Shown in pieces: positions 53,713-64,000 of a stretch of 64,000 nucleotides of DNA. The stretch is from Isoetes taiwanensis (lineage: Eukaryota > Streptophyta > Lycopodiopsida > Isoetales > Isoetaceae): positions 8,280,036 to 8,344,035 of the forward strand of contig JAJEKV010000049.1 in assembly GCA_021234155.1 (NCBI GenBank). Reading direction: 5' to 3'. How positions within the stretch are numbered: the stretch's first letter is position 1; each line of letters begins with the position of its first letter. The translations under genes and the position numbers were made by a program. Below the pieces are notes generated by a model that worked only from the letters and a program-made list of their open reading frames with translations, was not told the DNA's origin and searched no databases.

Positions 53713-54308
53713 CGAGTGGTTCCGACATGCTTTAGTCGGATATGGACTTGTGTCGAAACTATTGAAATCGAGAGAATTCACAGAAAGACGGCCTCAGCTA
53801 CGGCCTATATATTTCCAATTTGAAGAGTATTAATAGAGTTTTACTGTGGTCACTTTAGCTTTGCTCCTAGGCCCGTTGTCACCACTTAATAAATCCATTT
53901 ACTTTCTTAAATGTATACAACAATTATCATGTATATATATAACCAAAATGCCAGTACGATTTTTTAATCCATTTCAGAAAATGTTAGCAGGGTGCGACAA
54001 TGTACCAAGGTATCCAGTTTTCATGCCAATCATGTACAAAATGAAGGAGCTACTGCCAATGCTTTTCGTCTTCCAAACAGGCAAAGATGACTGCATTGGA
54101 ACATGAATCATCTGCTAAGGAGAACTTGTGAGACGACTGCTTGTCAATTAAAGGTCAGTCGATTATGCATTCAATCAGATCTCGTTATCCATTCCTAACT
54201 GCATAAGATTCCACTCTAAGGCATCAAAGTGGCATAAGTATGCCTAATTCACATCCATAGTATTTTGGTTCACACTAGTTTAAGTTTTGGATAAATGCAG
54301 CAATTACA
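53713..54308. repeat. 596-bp direct repeat, right copy
   Basis: Identical to 48196-48791. Here it continues without element A into catcacctctaaggatcttt, which I take as the unoccupied allele of the element A insertion site. Confidence 0.95.
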
Positions 54309-54442
54309 CATCACCTCTAAGGATCTTTACTGCAGGCAGACGGAAATAATATGTCCTCTCTTTCCTTCTCTTACATCCATCACCTCTAAGATCTTTACTG
54401 TAGGCAGACGGAAATAATATGTCCTCTCTTTCCTTCTCTGAT
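54306..54442. repeat. Tandem duplication, 2 units of about 68 bp
   Basis: aca(tc)catcacctctaag, gatctttactg(c/t)aggcagacgg and aaataatatgtcctctcttt plus ccttctct occur twice in tandem. Confidence 0.85.
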
Positions 54443-54902
54443 TTAGCAGCTTTAATATCTCTTCTCTTTCCCTTCTACTTTAGCAGCTTTAGAAGATCAT
54501 TCTCCCGCGCCATACATGTTCATAAGATGGCAATTACATTTGTTGTTTTCAAGAATTGAAATGTATCATAACTAATAAAAAAGAAATAAATAAATCATTT
54601 TGGAATTGAAAGTAGCAATGATCCCAACTCTGTACAGCTATTAAAATCTAATGCATCTTGTGCTTCCATATGCTTTGCAAATGATTTTCCTCCATTAACC
54701 CATTGTTAGGCTTAATGGAGATGGCAAATAGGCCATTTCAGCATAGTCCCATGTAAGTATTGTCAATTTTGGAATCTGACAAGTGCATTTGCATATGTTT
54801 CCACTGCAATTAACATGCCTCTTTAAGGCCAAGGTTGCTAGAAATCATGACAGAAGCTCTATAGCATGCCTGCCAACTTTTTGGAAAAGACTCGCATAAT
54901 TT
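54443..54902. other. Intergenic, no supported gene
   Basis: No motif-bearing frame or repeat recognised. Confidence 0.35.
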
Positions 54903-55058
54903 TTATGGTTATGGAATCATGATCTCTAGGATACGAATTCCTGGATAGGACAACTGCTAAAACACCAGTTGACATTCTTCTTATGGTTATGGAATCATGA
55001 TCTCTTGGATACGGATTCCTTGACAGAACGACTGCTAAAACACCAGTTGACATTCTTC
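54903..55058. repeat. 78-bp tandem duplication, 2 units
   Basis: ttatggttatggaatcatga and gctaaaacaccagttgacat plus tcttc recur at 54903-54980 and 54981-55058 with a few substitutions. The minus strand stays open through both units (MSTGVLAVVLSRNPYPRDHD twice), which follows from the period being a multiple of three. Confidence 0.9.
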
Positions 55059-56528
55059 TACTTAGTACAAACTCTGCCAGCGATATAGAATCATAGAATG
55101 CTGGATTAGATGCTTACATGATGGGTATGCGAATCATGTAGAATGCTGGATCAGATATTCATCAGTGAAGTATTGCAGTTGAGAGCACTACGTACCTAGG
55201 ATACATCTAGGAAGAACAGGAACAGAGGTAAAGACAAGTTATGGAACTAAGATATCGGTACACGTTACCTAGCCCTGACATCGTGGAGTATCCTTTGTCA
55301 GTACGAGTTTGATAAATAATGAAAATCAATTGTCATGCTAGATTGGTCATGTCACCTATTGAACACTTCAGCAAGTAGTATGCCACAAATCACAGAATAT
55401 ATTGGGCAAGACATTTAAGGTGAAGGCATCTCAAACGCAGGATTTGAGAACTGCATTTCAAATATAGCAGAGTGTATCATTACAAATATAATAAATCCAG
55501 CAGAGAGAGTTTAGCATTACAAAATTAATGCATCCCTCAGAGAGTTCACCACTAGAAGCACAGATAAAGATTGGCATCATGTTTGACTATAGGATACAGG
55601 AATGATGCAAAATAGAGCAACTGCTTATCCATCTTGTAATTTCCATTGAACTCACTAGTTTGTACCTCTATTTCTTGTGAGTCTCTTTCTGTCAAGCTTT
55701 AGAAATGCAAGTAGCATGTAGGCAGACGTTCTCTTGGTGCTGCTTACTGTTTTAGAAAGCCTTTCAAAAGGCTTGTCATTGTCAACCAGCATTACACAAT
55801 ATGAAATTGCCTCAATCAATGCAATAATGGCGCAAAGATGTAAATAATTTGGACTGATAATAAAAATACATACAAGTAACCATCATTTGACAACCTCTTC
55901 TGGTCACAATCGACACAATTATACTCACATTTGACATGCTCTTCTGGTGACAATCATCCGGTGAGATTTTAATTTCGAGAAAACTTAGTTTAAATGTGAA
56001 ACATGTTGAAAGCTTAAAGTCTCCTATAATTCATGATGTCTTCCACTTGGAAACATGTTCTATGTCTGCAACTCCTACAACGGGAAAACAAGTTTAAGGA
56101 TTAATTTGGACTGGATTAAAATACATACCAGGAACTATCATTTTCCACTTCAATGCTATTATACTCATTTGACAGCCTTTTCTGGTTACAATCATCCACC
56201 ACAGTGGTAAAACTTCAATAAATTTCGAGAAAACTCAGCATAAATGCGAAACATGTGGAGTCCCCCTGTTTCTGATAGAATGGATACACATTTGGGTACA
56301 ATCTTCTAATTCTCATCAAAGGTTTTTGTATCATCTCTTCCTATTAAAATGTCTATCCGACAAGCATATCAACATAATTTATTTAAACACGAGAAAAGCT
56401 CAATACGTTCATTCAACTAACCTCTTCAACTGTTTAACTTCAACTGTCCGACTTCAAGTCGTTTGCGATTCCTAGAGCAAAAACCAGTTAAGAAGCAGGT
56501 TGATTAAATACAGATTAGATTAATTGAA
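55059..56528. other. Intergenic, no supported gene
   Basis: AT-rich with recurring tagaatgctggat(t/c)agat (55093 and 55139) and tctggt(c/g/t)acaatc(a/g) phrases (about 55898, 55940, 56180). No gene recognised. Confidence 0.35.
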
Positions 56529-56685
56529 GGGGGCCGCGCGAACGCGAGCCCCTACTACCACAAATTATGACGTGCACTCTCCCCTTGGGGAGATGCTAGG
56601 ACAATCCACGCCCTGGTGCAATGGCGCAGACCATCCTAGGCCATCGGCCTTTTGGATCACCGATAGACCCCGCCCAGGTAAGTAT
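56529..56685 (-). ncRNA. U1: U1 spliceosomal snRNA
   Basis: On the minus strand the 157-nt sequence starts ATACTTACCTGG, the invariant U1 5' end that base-pairs with 5' splice sites. It continues through GGGTGATC-type stem I, a ccattgcac loop, TCTCCCCAAGGGGAGAG, GTGCACGTCA, the Sm site AATTTGTGG, and the final stem GGGGCTCGCGTTCGCGCGGC plus CCCC. Order and length match plant U1 (about 160 nt), with a few substitutions that look compensated in stems. With a proper promoter upstream, this is probably a working copy rather than a pseudogene. Plants carry many U1 genes. Confidence 0.93.
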
Positions 56686-56709
56686 GGTGCAAGGTGCCCT
56701 CTCCTTTTC

Positions 56710-56756
56710 TTTTATAACTCCCCCTTGCCGTCTTCTGCAACTTATTCCTGTGGGAT
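56710..56756 (-). promoter_or_regulatory. Plant snRNA promoter (USE plus TATA)
   Basis: On the minus strand ATCCCACAGG (56756-56747) matches the plant upstream sequence element RTCCCACATCG at 8 of the first 8 positions, about 62-71 bp before the U1 start. TTATAAAA (56717-56710) lies 25-32 bp before it. About 29 bp separate the two. The longer spacing is the one known for RNA polymerase II-type plant snRNA genes. Confidence 0.85.
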
Positions 56757-56786
56757 ATCTAATCCTCTCCCTCGGCAATAAAAAAT

Positions 56787-56874
56787 CTGCCTGCTACAAC
56801 TCCCCTTCGTGAAAAATCGGAATCAGAAATCTGCCTGATACAACTCTCCTTCGTGAAGAATCGGAATCAGAAGC
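56787..56874. repeat. 44-bp tandem duplication, 2 units
   Basis: ctgcctg(c/a)tacaactc(c/t)c and cttcgtgaa(a/g)aatcgg plus aatcagaa occur at 56787-56830 and 56831-56874, just upstream of the U1 promoter. Confidence 0.9.
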
Positions 56875-57072
56875 CCCTGCACAAAACAGAAAATCTAACT
56901 TTGAAGCGTGCAAAACTTTTGAACCTGCGAAGTTTCCTTATCGTTGGCTATTTAGGGTTCATGTTCTGTTCTCCAGTGCACTAGCATCGAACTGCCGAAT
57001 TCGTGCTGCCAATGAATGTTCTCGCAATTTGCCCCTTTTACTTGTATACTAACGGATTTTCTTTTATTTCGA

Positions 57073-57165
57073 CCTACCGGAAAGGAATCACTTGGGCTGA
57101 GATTTTGACCTAGACCTACCCGTAGGTCAAAATTTTATCCAAATGATTTCTTCCAGCGGCCAATT
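57073..57165. repeat. Inverted repeat / hairpin MITE-like, about 90 bp
   Basis: The left arm (ccggaaaggaatcacttggg...attttgacct) and the right arm (aggtcaaaattttatccaaa...cttccagcgg) are reverse complements at roughly three of four positions over about 35 bp. The centre is agacctacccgt. Confidence 0.55.
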
Positions 57166-58342
57166 CTTTGATTAAGGATGGCTCCTTGTAGTGCAGTCAG
57201 CTGGTACCCAAAAGTAATTTACGTCCTGCCCACGAGGCCAATCATAGCGTGACACATGGGTATGGTTCATTTCCAGGAATGTTGCATAAAGAATTTAGAG
57301 CATAGTTTTACCTACATTCTAGGCCGCAGAATCGCAACTAAATTGCTTTCACGTAGCACCAATGTTTGTTTACCAGACATTCTTGAGATGTCAACAGGGT
57401 CTCCACACTTTGCGAGTCCATATTCGTTAGCAAGAATGCCATATGTAACGATAGCGATGTTAAATATTATTGCGTCTAGAAGCTGCTAAATAGCTAATAC
57501 ACTGTCTCATCCCATGCTTGGCACTCACTTATTTTAATACAATACCATAACTGGGTTGGATTCCTCTTAGGTAGTGCATTTTGGTGCATCTACCCAATTT
57601 TCAGGAATGCTAATTTGCCTGATCATTCTGGATAACTGGGACAGCTGATCAAGAACAACTCCAAGGCTTTCAGAAAAAATGACGAAATTGACCTCCCCAA
57701 ATTATGATTTTGTAAGGGTAACACAATCGATCCACAAATCCCAGTTGACAACTCTGGGCCTCTGCCGATTGCTGCCAAGCCAGGACTTGTGTTTCAATTG
57801 TTAGAACATACAAGGTTTAATTTTCTAGACAACTAATAATTTCTAAAGGAGATAGCTTTTATAACAAGGTTCTTGTGGTCCAGCATGGCATTCTTTTTTA
57901 TCTCGCCTTAGCATATAAACACTTACCTTGGATCACGTTATCCACAGTAACATTATGATATACATGCTTATGAATGTTTCTTACCAACATCATTCAAGCT
58001 ATACCCTATCTTACCTTGGAACAATGCATCTTAGAATATTTGAAAACTTTATACAAATAATCATGTAACCAATGGGCTTTGAATATCCCCATTTAAGAAA
58101 TTCTTTCAACATCTGTTCACGGATGTGGCATTTGGAGCAACAATTCGAAATACACATTGTGCATATCATAATCTACTTCAGCTCCACGCTCTCAATTACT
58201 TATCCCATTCATATGCCTTTATCTAACTAAGGAATTTATATGCTTTTATCTAAGGAATTCATACCAACTGTACCCGTGAACTATAAACCCTAACCACATA
58301 CAACATATGATCTGGCCAACAAGAAAATATAAAAAAACAACC
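57166..58342. other. Intergenic, no supported gene
   Basis: A 77-codon frame at 57256-57489 has no recognised motif. No RNA gene seen. Confidence 0.35.
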
Positions 58343-59850
58343 CTGGTGGGTCCAGCATCGTAGACTATGTTTTGGTGGCCGAGCATGATATGCATCTCGT
58401 CAAACATTTTCGAGTGGGAACAGATGGTAGGGATGAGGAGGTGGATTCAGACCACTTACCGCTCTGCTTGCAGCTGGCTTGGCAGGTTGCTCCAGACGCC
58501 TGTCCAACAGCTCCTCATATGCCCCACCTCAGACCGGACTATGAGCATGCTCATACTTACTCCCAGATGTTTACAAAGGACCTGGCAAGCATCTCACAGT
58601 GCTCAACACTGGAGCAGCAGGCATGGAGTCTTATTGACATTCTCGGAGCTGCGCTGCCTCCGCCAAGTCACAGATCCTGCTATATGCCCGGATGCAGTCA
58701 AGCAATACCGCACTTTCTTTAAGGCTAGAAAGGCCAGGTACATTGCGGCCCATCAACAAGAAATGTTCTTCCTTTTGGAACGTCATTCCTGGACTTTCTG
58801 GCGAAGAGTGCTCAGGAGGCCAGTGCCGCCCACAGGAAACATCACTCCAGACCAGTGGGGGCAATACCTACAGCAGCTCTATAGCCATGAGGGCGCACGA
58901 GCGGCATTACCCCCCCAACAGGGTCCACTGCTAGAAATCACGGCGGCAGAGGTAGTGCAGGGGCTACAACGTCTAGCCAATGGAAAAGCACCAGATCTTG
59001 ACGGCATGCAGGCAGAGTTACTCAAGTGGGCAGGACCATCCATGGCACCGGTACTCACCGACATGTTCAATAAGACATTGCAGGAAGGTTTTCCCCCGTA
59101 ATGGACCACTAGCATGGTTGTCCTAATCTACAAGGCAGGAGACCCGCATTGCCCGGCCAATTACCAGACCATCATGATCAACTCATTGTTTGCAAAGCTC
59201 CTCGTCGGGATCCTCGAGCGGCAGTTGACAGGATGGGCAGCGGCAGCAGAAGTGCGGGCACTCACGCAGGCAGGATTCAGGCCGAGACACTCAACCATAG
59301 ATCATATCTTCACGCTGCAGACTATGGTTGAGAACCGCAGGAATCGTTGGCAAGACTTGTATTGCTGCTTCGTAGACTTCGCCAAGGCTTTTGACATTTA
59401 GACAGACAAAGAGATTTGGAAGCCACGTTAGGACATGCTTTGTCGGTGCTGCCAAATGGGAGGATGAATGCCATACCCTCCAGAGCTGCTCAGCGTATGA
59501 TCAAATTCGTGTATGCTATGCAGAGTTGGTCGGGCCTGGTCAGCTACTACGTGATACTGAGCACGGCTTCAGTCAGGATGCTGATCATACCTGTAGGAGG
59601 TCACAGATGTGCGTGATCAGCTTTGTCCTCGGACGCTTGCCTGACTTATATATATTTCAATATATGTGTATATTTGTACAGTTTAATAGCATTCTTATTG
59701 CTGCCACGGTTTTTCCCTTGAAAACCCTTCGGGTTCGGGGCGGGGGTTTTTTAAACTGGACAGTAATAAGTCTGATGTGCTCTTTTATTGGATTCCATAG
59801 GCCGACTGGTCTCTGCGGATGATAAAAATTCATTCTATTCTATTCTATTT
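58343..59850 (+). mobile_element. LINE, 5'-truncated and internally deleted, (ATTCT)n tail
   Basis: Starts in the endonuclease (DYVLVAEHDMHLVKHF, VDSDHLPLCLQLAW about 58445). The linker to RT has FFKARKARYIAAHQQEMFFL and GLQRLANGKAPDLDGMQAEL. The RT start reads VVLIYKAGDPHCPANYQTIM and RPRHSTIDHIFTLQ, with the first catalytic box FVDFAKAFD at 59372-59398. It then jumps directly to the C-terminal Cys/His part (WEDECHTLQSCSAYDQIR, about 59460). The rest of RT is deleted. The 3' UTR has aaaacccttcgggttcgggg, cataggccgactggtctctg and gatgataaaaa, then (ATTCT)n at 59831-59849. Stops also lie at 59101 and 59399. Confidence 0.85.
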
Positions 59851-60456
59851 TTAGATTAAATGTTTTTCTAAAGTTTATGTAATGTGAAAACTTGTAAAGT
59901 CATGCTTGTAAGGTTGATGCAGGTTCAAGAGTATATGCAATGATGAGGACAACATTATCCTAAAGGCGGGGGGGAGGGAGATATTCCTATACAATATGTG
60001 CTAGAAGATATGTGTTAGAATATGTATACACAAACACGTCACTGTACAATTCAAAGCAGTCGACATACACAAGCGTAGATGGCGCCTAACATGAAGGACA
60101 TGCTGAAATACTGCTAAATGCTTAGTATGGAGATTCCAACCTTAACCTATTAATAGACCTAGACCTTAAGCCATACCTCATTTGGAACCCTAACTGCTCA
60201 ACTGACCCTATATTCGGCTCAGAGCTCAGATCATGGTATCATCTTTGACAGTAGTGCATGCTAGCTTGAGTCCCCACCTGCTCGTGCAAGGGATTCCATC
60301 GATTTGTCGATACCAACCTGATAAACCATGAAGACCCCAGCATTAGCAACTAAGGAGCAATTATTTTTTTGTTATAAGTAGCTACGTCACCTAGAATGCA
60401 TCAATCCAGGTAGGTTACATGTTGCATCTTTAGTAGAGCTTTTCTGGAACCTAAAA
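59851..60456. other. Intergenic, no supported gene
   Basis: A G-rich run (ggcgggggggagggagat, near 59967) resembles a polypurine tract but no LTR follows that I can pair. Confidence 0.3.
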
Positions 60457-60551
60457 CCTAGTTCTAGTTCATGAACCCTAATTAATAATCTAGTTCTAGT
60501 TCATGAACCCTAATTAATAACCTAGTTCTAGTCCATGAATCTAGTTGTTTA
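60457..60551. repeat. 32-bp tandem repeat, 3 units
   Basis: (c/t)ctagttctagttcatgaa and ccctaattaata at 60457, 60489 and 60521. The third unit is partial. Confidence 0.9.
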
Positions 60552-61007
60552 TTGTTTGCTCTTGTTCTTTAGAGAAGAGAGATAAAGGTTAAAAGCTGTA
60601 AATAGAGATGCTTCTAGTGAACTGCCTTATAATTTATATTTAATTTGGGATGTGTGTGAGAGCCTACCTGACTGGGGGTGATGGGCAGTAGATGGGATGA
60701 ACAAAAGAGGTCTTGATGGCTACGGTTTAAAGCATTGGCACGTTTTAGGTACTGGGGCTCCGTAGTGACTAGACCTAATAGTCTACCACTGCATGTGGAT
60801 AGAGTATGGGCCCGACACATCTTAGATTATGCGCCATCCTAGTGGTACAGATATAATTCATCACAAACATCTTGCTTGCCCATAGCGACATGGTGCTACC
60901 TAGATGAGTTGTGCTTCATTCTTGAGTCTTCAGACTGGGGGAGATGAAACAATAGAGTAGTCCTTAGTGATAACGTCCCTCATAGGCTATACTCATCGCT
61001 CCCCATG
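60552..61007. other. Intergenic, no supported gene
   Basis: No motif-bearing frame recognised. cagactgggggagatgaaac (60931) is weakly PPT-like. Confidence 0.3.
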
Positions 61008-61285
61008 GTTCAACCTATCTGCAAAGTATGTGCAGAGTGGCGGATGCAGTGGACAACCCTAAGCCATTTTCCTATTGTCAGTCAATTGCAATGTTACAAT
61101 TCAATTCCATCCGTTGTATCTTGCGACCATTACCATCAATCAATTCCCTTTGAATTGAAATCAGGGTAGGAGCCTCTGTATATGTTGCAATACATGTAGC
61201 TCTATGATGTATTAGTGGATGGGCACCATCTTTCGAGATGGTGTATAAATTTACATTATAATGTTTGCCATATGCGTATGTATAT
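61008..61285 (+). repeat. Dispersed repeat R3, copy 2, with terminal TTCG hairpin
   Basis: Parallels 17038-17320. The hairpin here is caccatct-ttcg-agatggtg, an uninterrupted 8-bp stem (about 61225-61244), longer than and different in sequence from that of the other copy. Confidence 0.6.
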
Positions 61286-61964
61286 TAGGCTTCTGCAGTT
61301 ATAAATCGCCCAAAAGAGCAACAAAAAATGGCACATCCATGTTCTATGCCCTAGCACTTGGCCATTCCAAATGATTATGGTTACAGAAAGGGCCCCAACG
61401 GCAAGGCAGTCATTGACGAGGGGGATTTCCTCCGAGTATATAGTGGGGAGTCATAATAGTTAACTCGCTATCTAACCATTAAATCATTTCATTTCTTTAG
61501 CTTTTGTTCACTTGGTCATTAATTTTGTGGTCAACCATATTCTTGAGTCCCCATTATGTGCCAAAGTTGAAATCATGCCCCAATTTCCGAATGCAGTGTG
61601 TTAGGATGGATCCCCATTAGGGTGGCACATGAGTTTCCCACATGCGCCACGTAAGCGATTTACAAGCACAGCAAAAGCCACCATTCTCGTTTAAAGCTTG
61701 TGCCACGTAAGCAAAAATATGGAAAACTGAATTGGATGTTTCCATTGCAATTGCTTTTCTTTACCTGTTGGCTTTCGATGACCGAGGATTAAAAGCGGAG
61801 GAGATTTTTTGAGAGATGAGGCTGTGAAGCTCCAAGGGGTACCTTCAGGTTGTGAAGCACTCGGATACCTTCAGGTCAGATTATAGCTTTTTGCTATTTC
61901 AATGAATCCTCCTACTCTTCTTTTAATTGCTTTATTATGACAAGCAATTACTATTGCAACGAGC
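61286..61964. other. 5' flank of the Harbinger remnant, no other gene seen
   Basis: Contains (t)gccacgtaagc twice (about 61645 and 61692), similar to text at 13058-13122. Frames near 61390-61450 (KGPNGKAVIDEGDFLRVYSG) are too short to name. Confidence 0.3.
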
Positions 61965-62640
61965 ATGTCTGATACTATTGACGAAGTTCTGGATGAGGAG
62001 CTTCGTGACAATGAAGAGAATGAAGAATAGCCAGAAATCATATCCACAATACTTTTTCTGTCAATGTTGACTAATGAATTTAGATTGCCAAGAGGAACCT
62101 CAACAGGTATAAGGTATGGGCAATGGTATATTAGACCCCGATCAATCCATTGGTGGTTCCATTATGAAGGTTTTGTCATGCAAGTAGATCCCACTCATTT
62201 TAAAGATATGTTTAGGGTATCCCAAGACACTTTTTGTTACATTTGCAGCCTAGTCAATCCCAAACTCCTCCTTGTTTCAGTTCCATTCCAAATCGCGTAG
62301 TCTCAGTAGAGAGATAAGATAAGATGAATTTTTACGTCCACGGGAACCCAACGGGTTATGGGTAGAGAGAAGCAAGTTGCCATTGCTTTGAGACGATTGG
62401 CATCGAACGACAATTTTCTAACCTTGTCAGAATTATTTGGGGTTGGACCATCCACTGCTGCATGCACCACATTGAAGTTTGTCGATGCCCTTGTGAAGAA
62501 TGCACAACATCATTTACAGTGGCCTTCAGGAGAAGGAATGCTTGCAGTAAAGCATGGATTTAAGGCAATTCATAGCTTTCTAACTATTGCGGAGCCATTG
62601 ATGCAACACATATTGTAATGGAGCTTCATGATTATGAATA
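61965..62640 (+). pseudogene. PIF/Harbinger-type transposase, N-terminal half, broken
   Basis: The frame begins MSDTIDEVLDEELRDNEENE, stops at TAG 62028-62030, and continues LPRGTSTGIRYGQWYIRPRS, IHWWFHYEGFVMQVDPTHFK, FRVSQDTFCYICSLV. After a one-base shift near 62285 and a small insertion (62315-62361) it gives REKQVAIALRRLASNDNFLT, LFGVGPSTAACTTLKFVDAL and HHLQWPS. A further shift near 62580 gives NYCGAIDATHIV, the block carrying the first catalytic Asp of the DDE nuclease (62600-62602). Everything after about 62640 is missing, replaced by repeat R1. HARBI1-type proteins cut at 3-bp TWA targets. This copy is dead. Confidence 0.88.
62315..62361 (-). mobile_element. 47-bp LINE 3'-end insertion with 9-bp target duplication
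   Basis: The insert reads, on the minus strand, ccataacccgttgggttccc, gtggacgtaaaaattcatct, tatctta, the 3'-end signature of the LINE family. It is flanked by gtagagaga on both sides (62306-62314 and 62362-62370). Removing the insert and one repeat leaves SRSLSREKQVA in one frame. It is an extremely 5'-truncated retrotransposition product. Confidence 0.85.
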
Positions 62641-62760
62641 TGTAGCATAATAACAGGGGGTTTTCTTTGTGTTTTTGTACGCTTTTCACAAAGGTTTTCC
62701 TAAGATTTCATGGCGTATTCGAATGGATGTACTAATGCGTACATCTAGAGTGCACTATTT
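62641..62760 (-). repeat. Dispersed repeat R1, copy 3 (inverted)
   Basis: The reverse complement has gtgcactctagatgtacgca, aaacctttgtgaaaagcgta and ccctgttattatgctacata, as at 6235 and 36600. It forms the breakpoint of the Harbinger remnant. Confidence 0.6.
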
Positions 62761-63572
62761 CTTAGTCGTTGATTTAGCTTTTTTTTTTCAATGGTCCAAC
62801 ATCCAAGGGCTCATAACAAAAGCCCTCTTTTTATTTTAGGGGCTGAACATGCAAGCCTCCTCGATAGCATTTCAGGGCATTCTTGCAAAAAATTAATGTT
62901 CTTGTGATCAGAGTGAAACAGATTTTGAGTGGAAGCGTTAGTGCTGGAGTGGAAGCGTTAGTGCTTTAGTGCAGAGGATGATGCGGCCGGATGCTTGCTT
63001 CAGCACAGGGATATGCCCGTGGTTAGCGGCAAGCCAAACCAAAAACCACGCCCAAAAGAACCCCAAACTAGGGTTTTTGCGAGCCCTAAATGCATCTTCG
63101 TGCCAGATCTTGTAGTTTTGCTGACTCCTGCTATTTTCCCCGCATGAAGTAGAAGCTACCAATCATGCTGGAGTAGAACCTTCTTGCAACAGAGAGTAGA
63201 ATTTTTCGTGCCGATTGTGGCATGATTCTTCATGCTCCGCTACTGTGATAACGCAGCCGTCCTCAGGCGTGAAGGTAACCAAACGGGAACTTCATTGTAA
63301 TTGGATAAGCCATTATGTCTTTCTGCTTGCAGTTCTAGCACAACCTGAATCATAGTCCAGAGAACCTTGATCTCGTTAGATGATCAATAGCTTGGACTTC
63401 CCTAGTGAAAAGGAAGAACGTACTTGAAGAATTTCTCCATAACTCTGATGATCCATGAATTGGAGCTGAGGATCCTAGTGGGACTTTCCGGATTGCAATA
63501 GAGAAGGAGTTGATAGACAGCTCTTTTACTGAGATGTTTCAACAGGCCGTGTGATTCGTAAATTCAGAGGCC
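62761..63572. other. Intergenic, no supported gene
   Basis: gagtggaagcgttagtgct is repeated twice near 62928-62962. A GC-richer stretch at 62990-63170 has an open minus frame (62938-63162) without recognisable motif. Confidence 0.3.
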
Positions 63573-64000
63573 ATGATAGTGAGGTCTCCACCTTCAGCTT
63601 CTTTACCTGCTTCAGTAAAATTCAACGAGCTCATTACAGCTATTATTTCAGGCGGATATGATAAAGCATTTCTTTCGAAGTTTTTTCCAAGGTATGGAAA
63701 TTATTGTGGCCCTTGCAGCACATATCTTTGTAATGTTGACTACTGTTCCGGTACTTGTCCCCTGATTTATCTTATAGTTTTGTGGAATCCTTGATGTGTT
63801 ACAGAGCATTTGGAACTTATGGAGGTGCAATGAACGCAATTAGCATAGCAGATTTAAGTATTTTCTTACATTCCTCCGCTCTTACCTTCTTGCATCTACA
63901 TGTGCTGCAGGAATTTGCAGAGCAACATCTCAAGTTCTGTGGGTTGCAAACATTGTGTCTTCTGATAAAACCCTTGCCGTGTACATGGACTTGTACATGG
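63573..64000 (+). other. Possible exons at the right edge, unrecognised
   Basis: One frame (63573-63791: LPASVKFNELITAIISGGYD, KFFPRYGNYCGP) and a second frame open from about 63740 to the window end (ESLMCYRAFGTYGGAMNAIS, FLHSSALTFLHLHVLQEFAE) look protein-like. An acceptor-like tgtgctgcag lies at 63902-63911. I cannot name a family with confidence. The gene, if real, continues to the right. Confidence 0.25.

Noticed and set aside
56636..56660. U2 snRNA-like text (tcggccttttgga) on the plus strand
   Set aside because: It is the complement of U1 stem sequence; no U2 start, branch-site region or Sm context follows.
63573..63700. Phospholipase A2-like exon (FPRYGNYCGP)
   Set aside because: The phrase resembles the YGNYCGPN of one plant PLA2-like family, but the following residues do not fit the CCxxHD region and the match is only about ten residues.

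Overview
The window looks like nuclear DNA of a land plant with a large, repeat-rich genome. Plant-type evidence: a U1 snRNA gene with a plant USE/TATA promoter; LTR retrotransposons primed by initiator tRNA-Met (TGGTATCAGAGC next to the LTR); a sialyltransferase-like GT29 gene of the plant group; and fragments of plant genes (GT34 xylosyl/galactosyltransferase, CHR24-like SNF2 protein, SKOR/GORK-like K+ channel, neomenthol-dehydrogenase-like SDR). The mix of L1-type LINEs, tRNA-derived SINEs and a Rep/HUH-like element would suit a non-seed plant such as a fern, but no sequence here proves the lineage.

Layout. 1-7.5 kb: degenerate exon at the left edge, SDR fragment, SINE, a candidate two-exon small membrane protein (minus), LINE tail, dispersed repeats. 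7.7-9.9 kb: a decayed minus-strand element with Rep-like motifs (H-P-H, then Y-C-M-K), followed by an intact 178-codon frame with a SUMO-interaction-like motif and by hairpins. 12.4-16.0 kb: a partial GT29 copy cut next to a 111-bp palindromic element, then the intact GT29 gene. 18.0-20.3 kb: a TIR-bounded element with an array of TATAAATTTATA palindromes, followed by a histone-H3-like remnant. 20.6-23.1 kb: Ty3/gypsy remnant with part of its reverse transcriptase inverted. 23.6-26.3 kb: a same-strand collage of GT34, CHR24 and K+ channel fragments. 28.7 kb: copia remnant. 29.7-30.0 kb: Harbinger-type MITE. 31.5-32.6 kb: FCP1/NIF-like phosphatase-fold gene. 34.3-47.5 kb: SINE and LINE pieces, including a nearly complete L1-type LINE (minus, 37.5-42.3 kb). 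48.2-54.3 kb: a nested LTR complex between two 596-bp direct repeats. One element carries an intact 594-codon ORF unrelated to gag-pol; three short LTR elements lie in inverted order. 56.5 kb: U1 snRNA gene (minus). 58.3-59.9 kb: deleted LINE. 62-62.6 kb: Harbinger transposase pseudogene holding a 47-bp LINE tail.

Only four host loci look potentially functional: GT29, the FCP1-like gene (with a 3' frameshift), U1 snRNA and the small membrane protein candidate. The rest is mobile DNA or gene debris. Products were recognised by reading motifs; no database search was possible.
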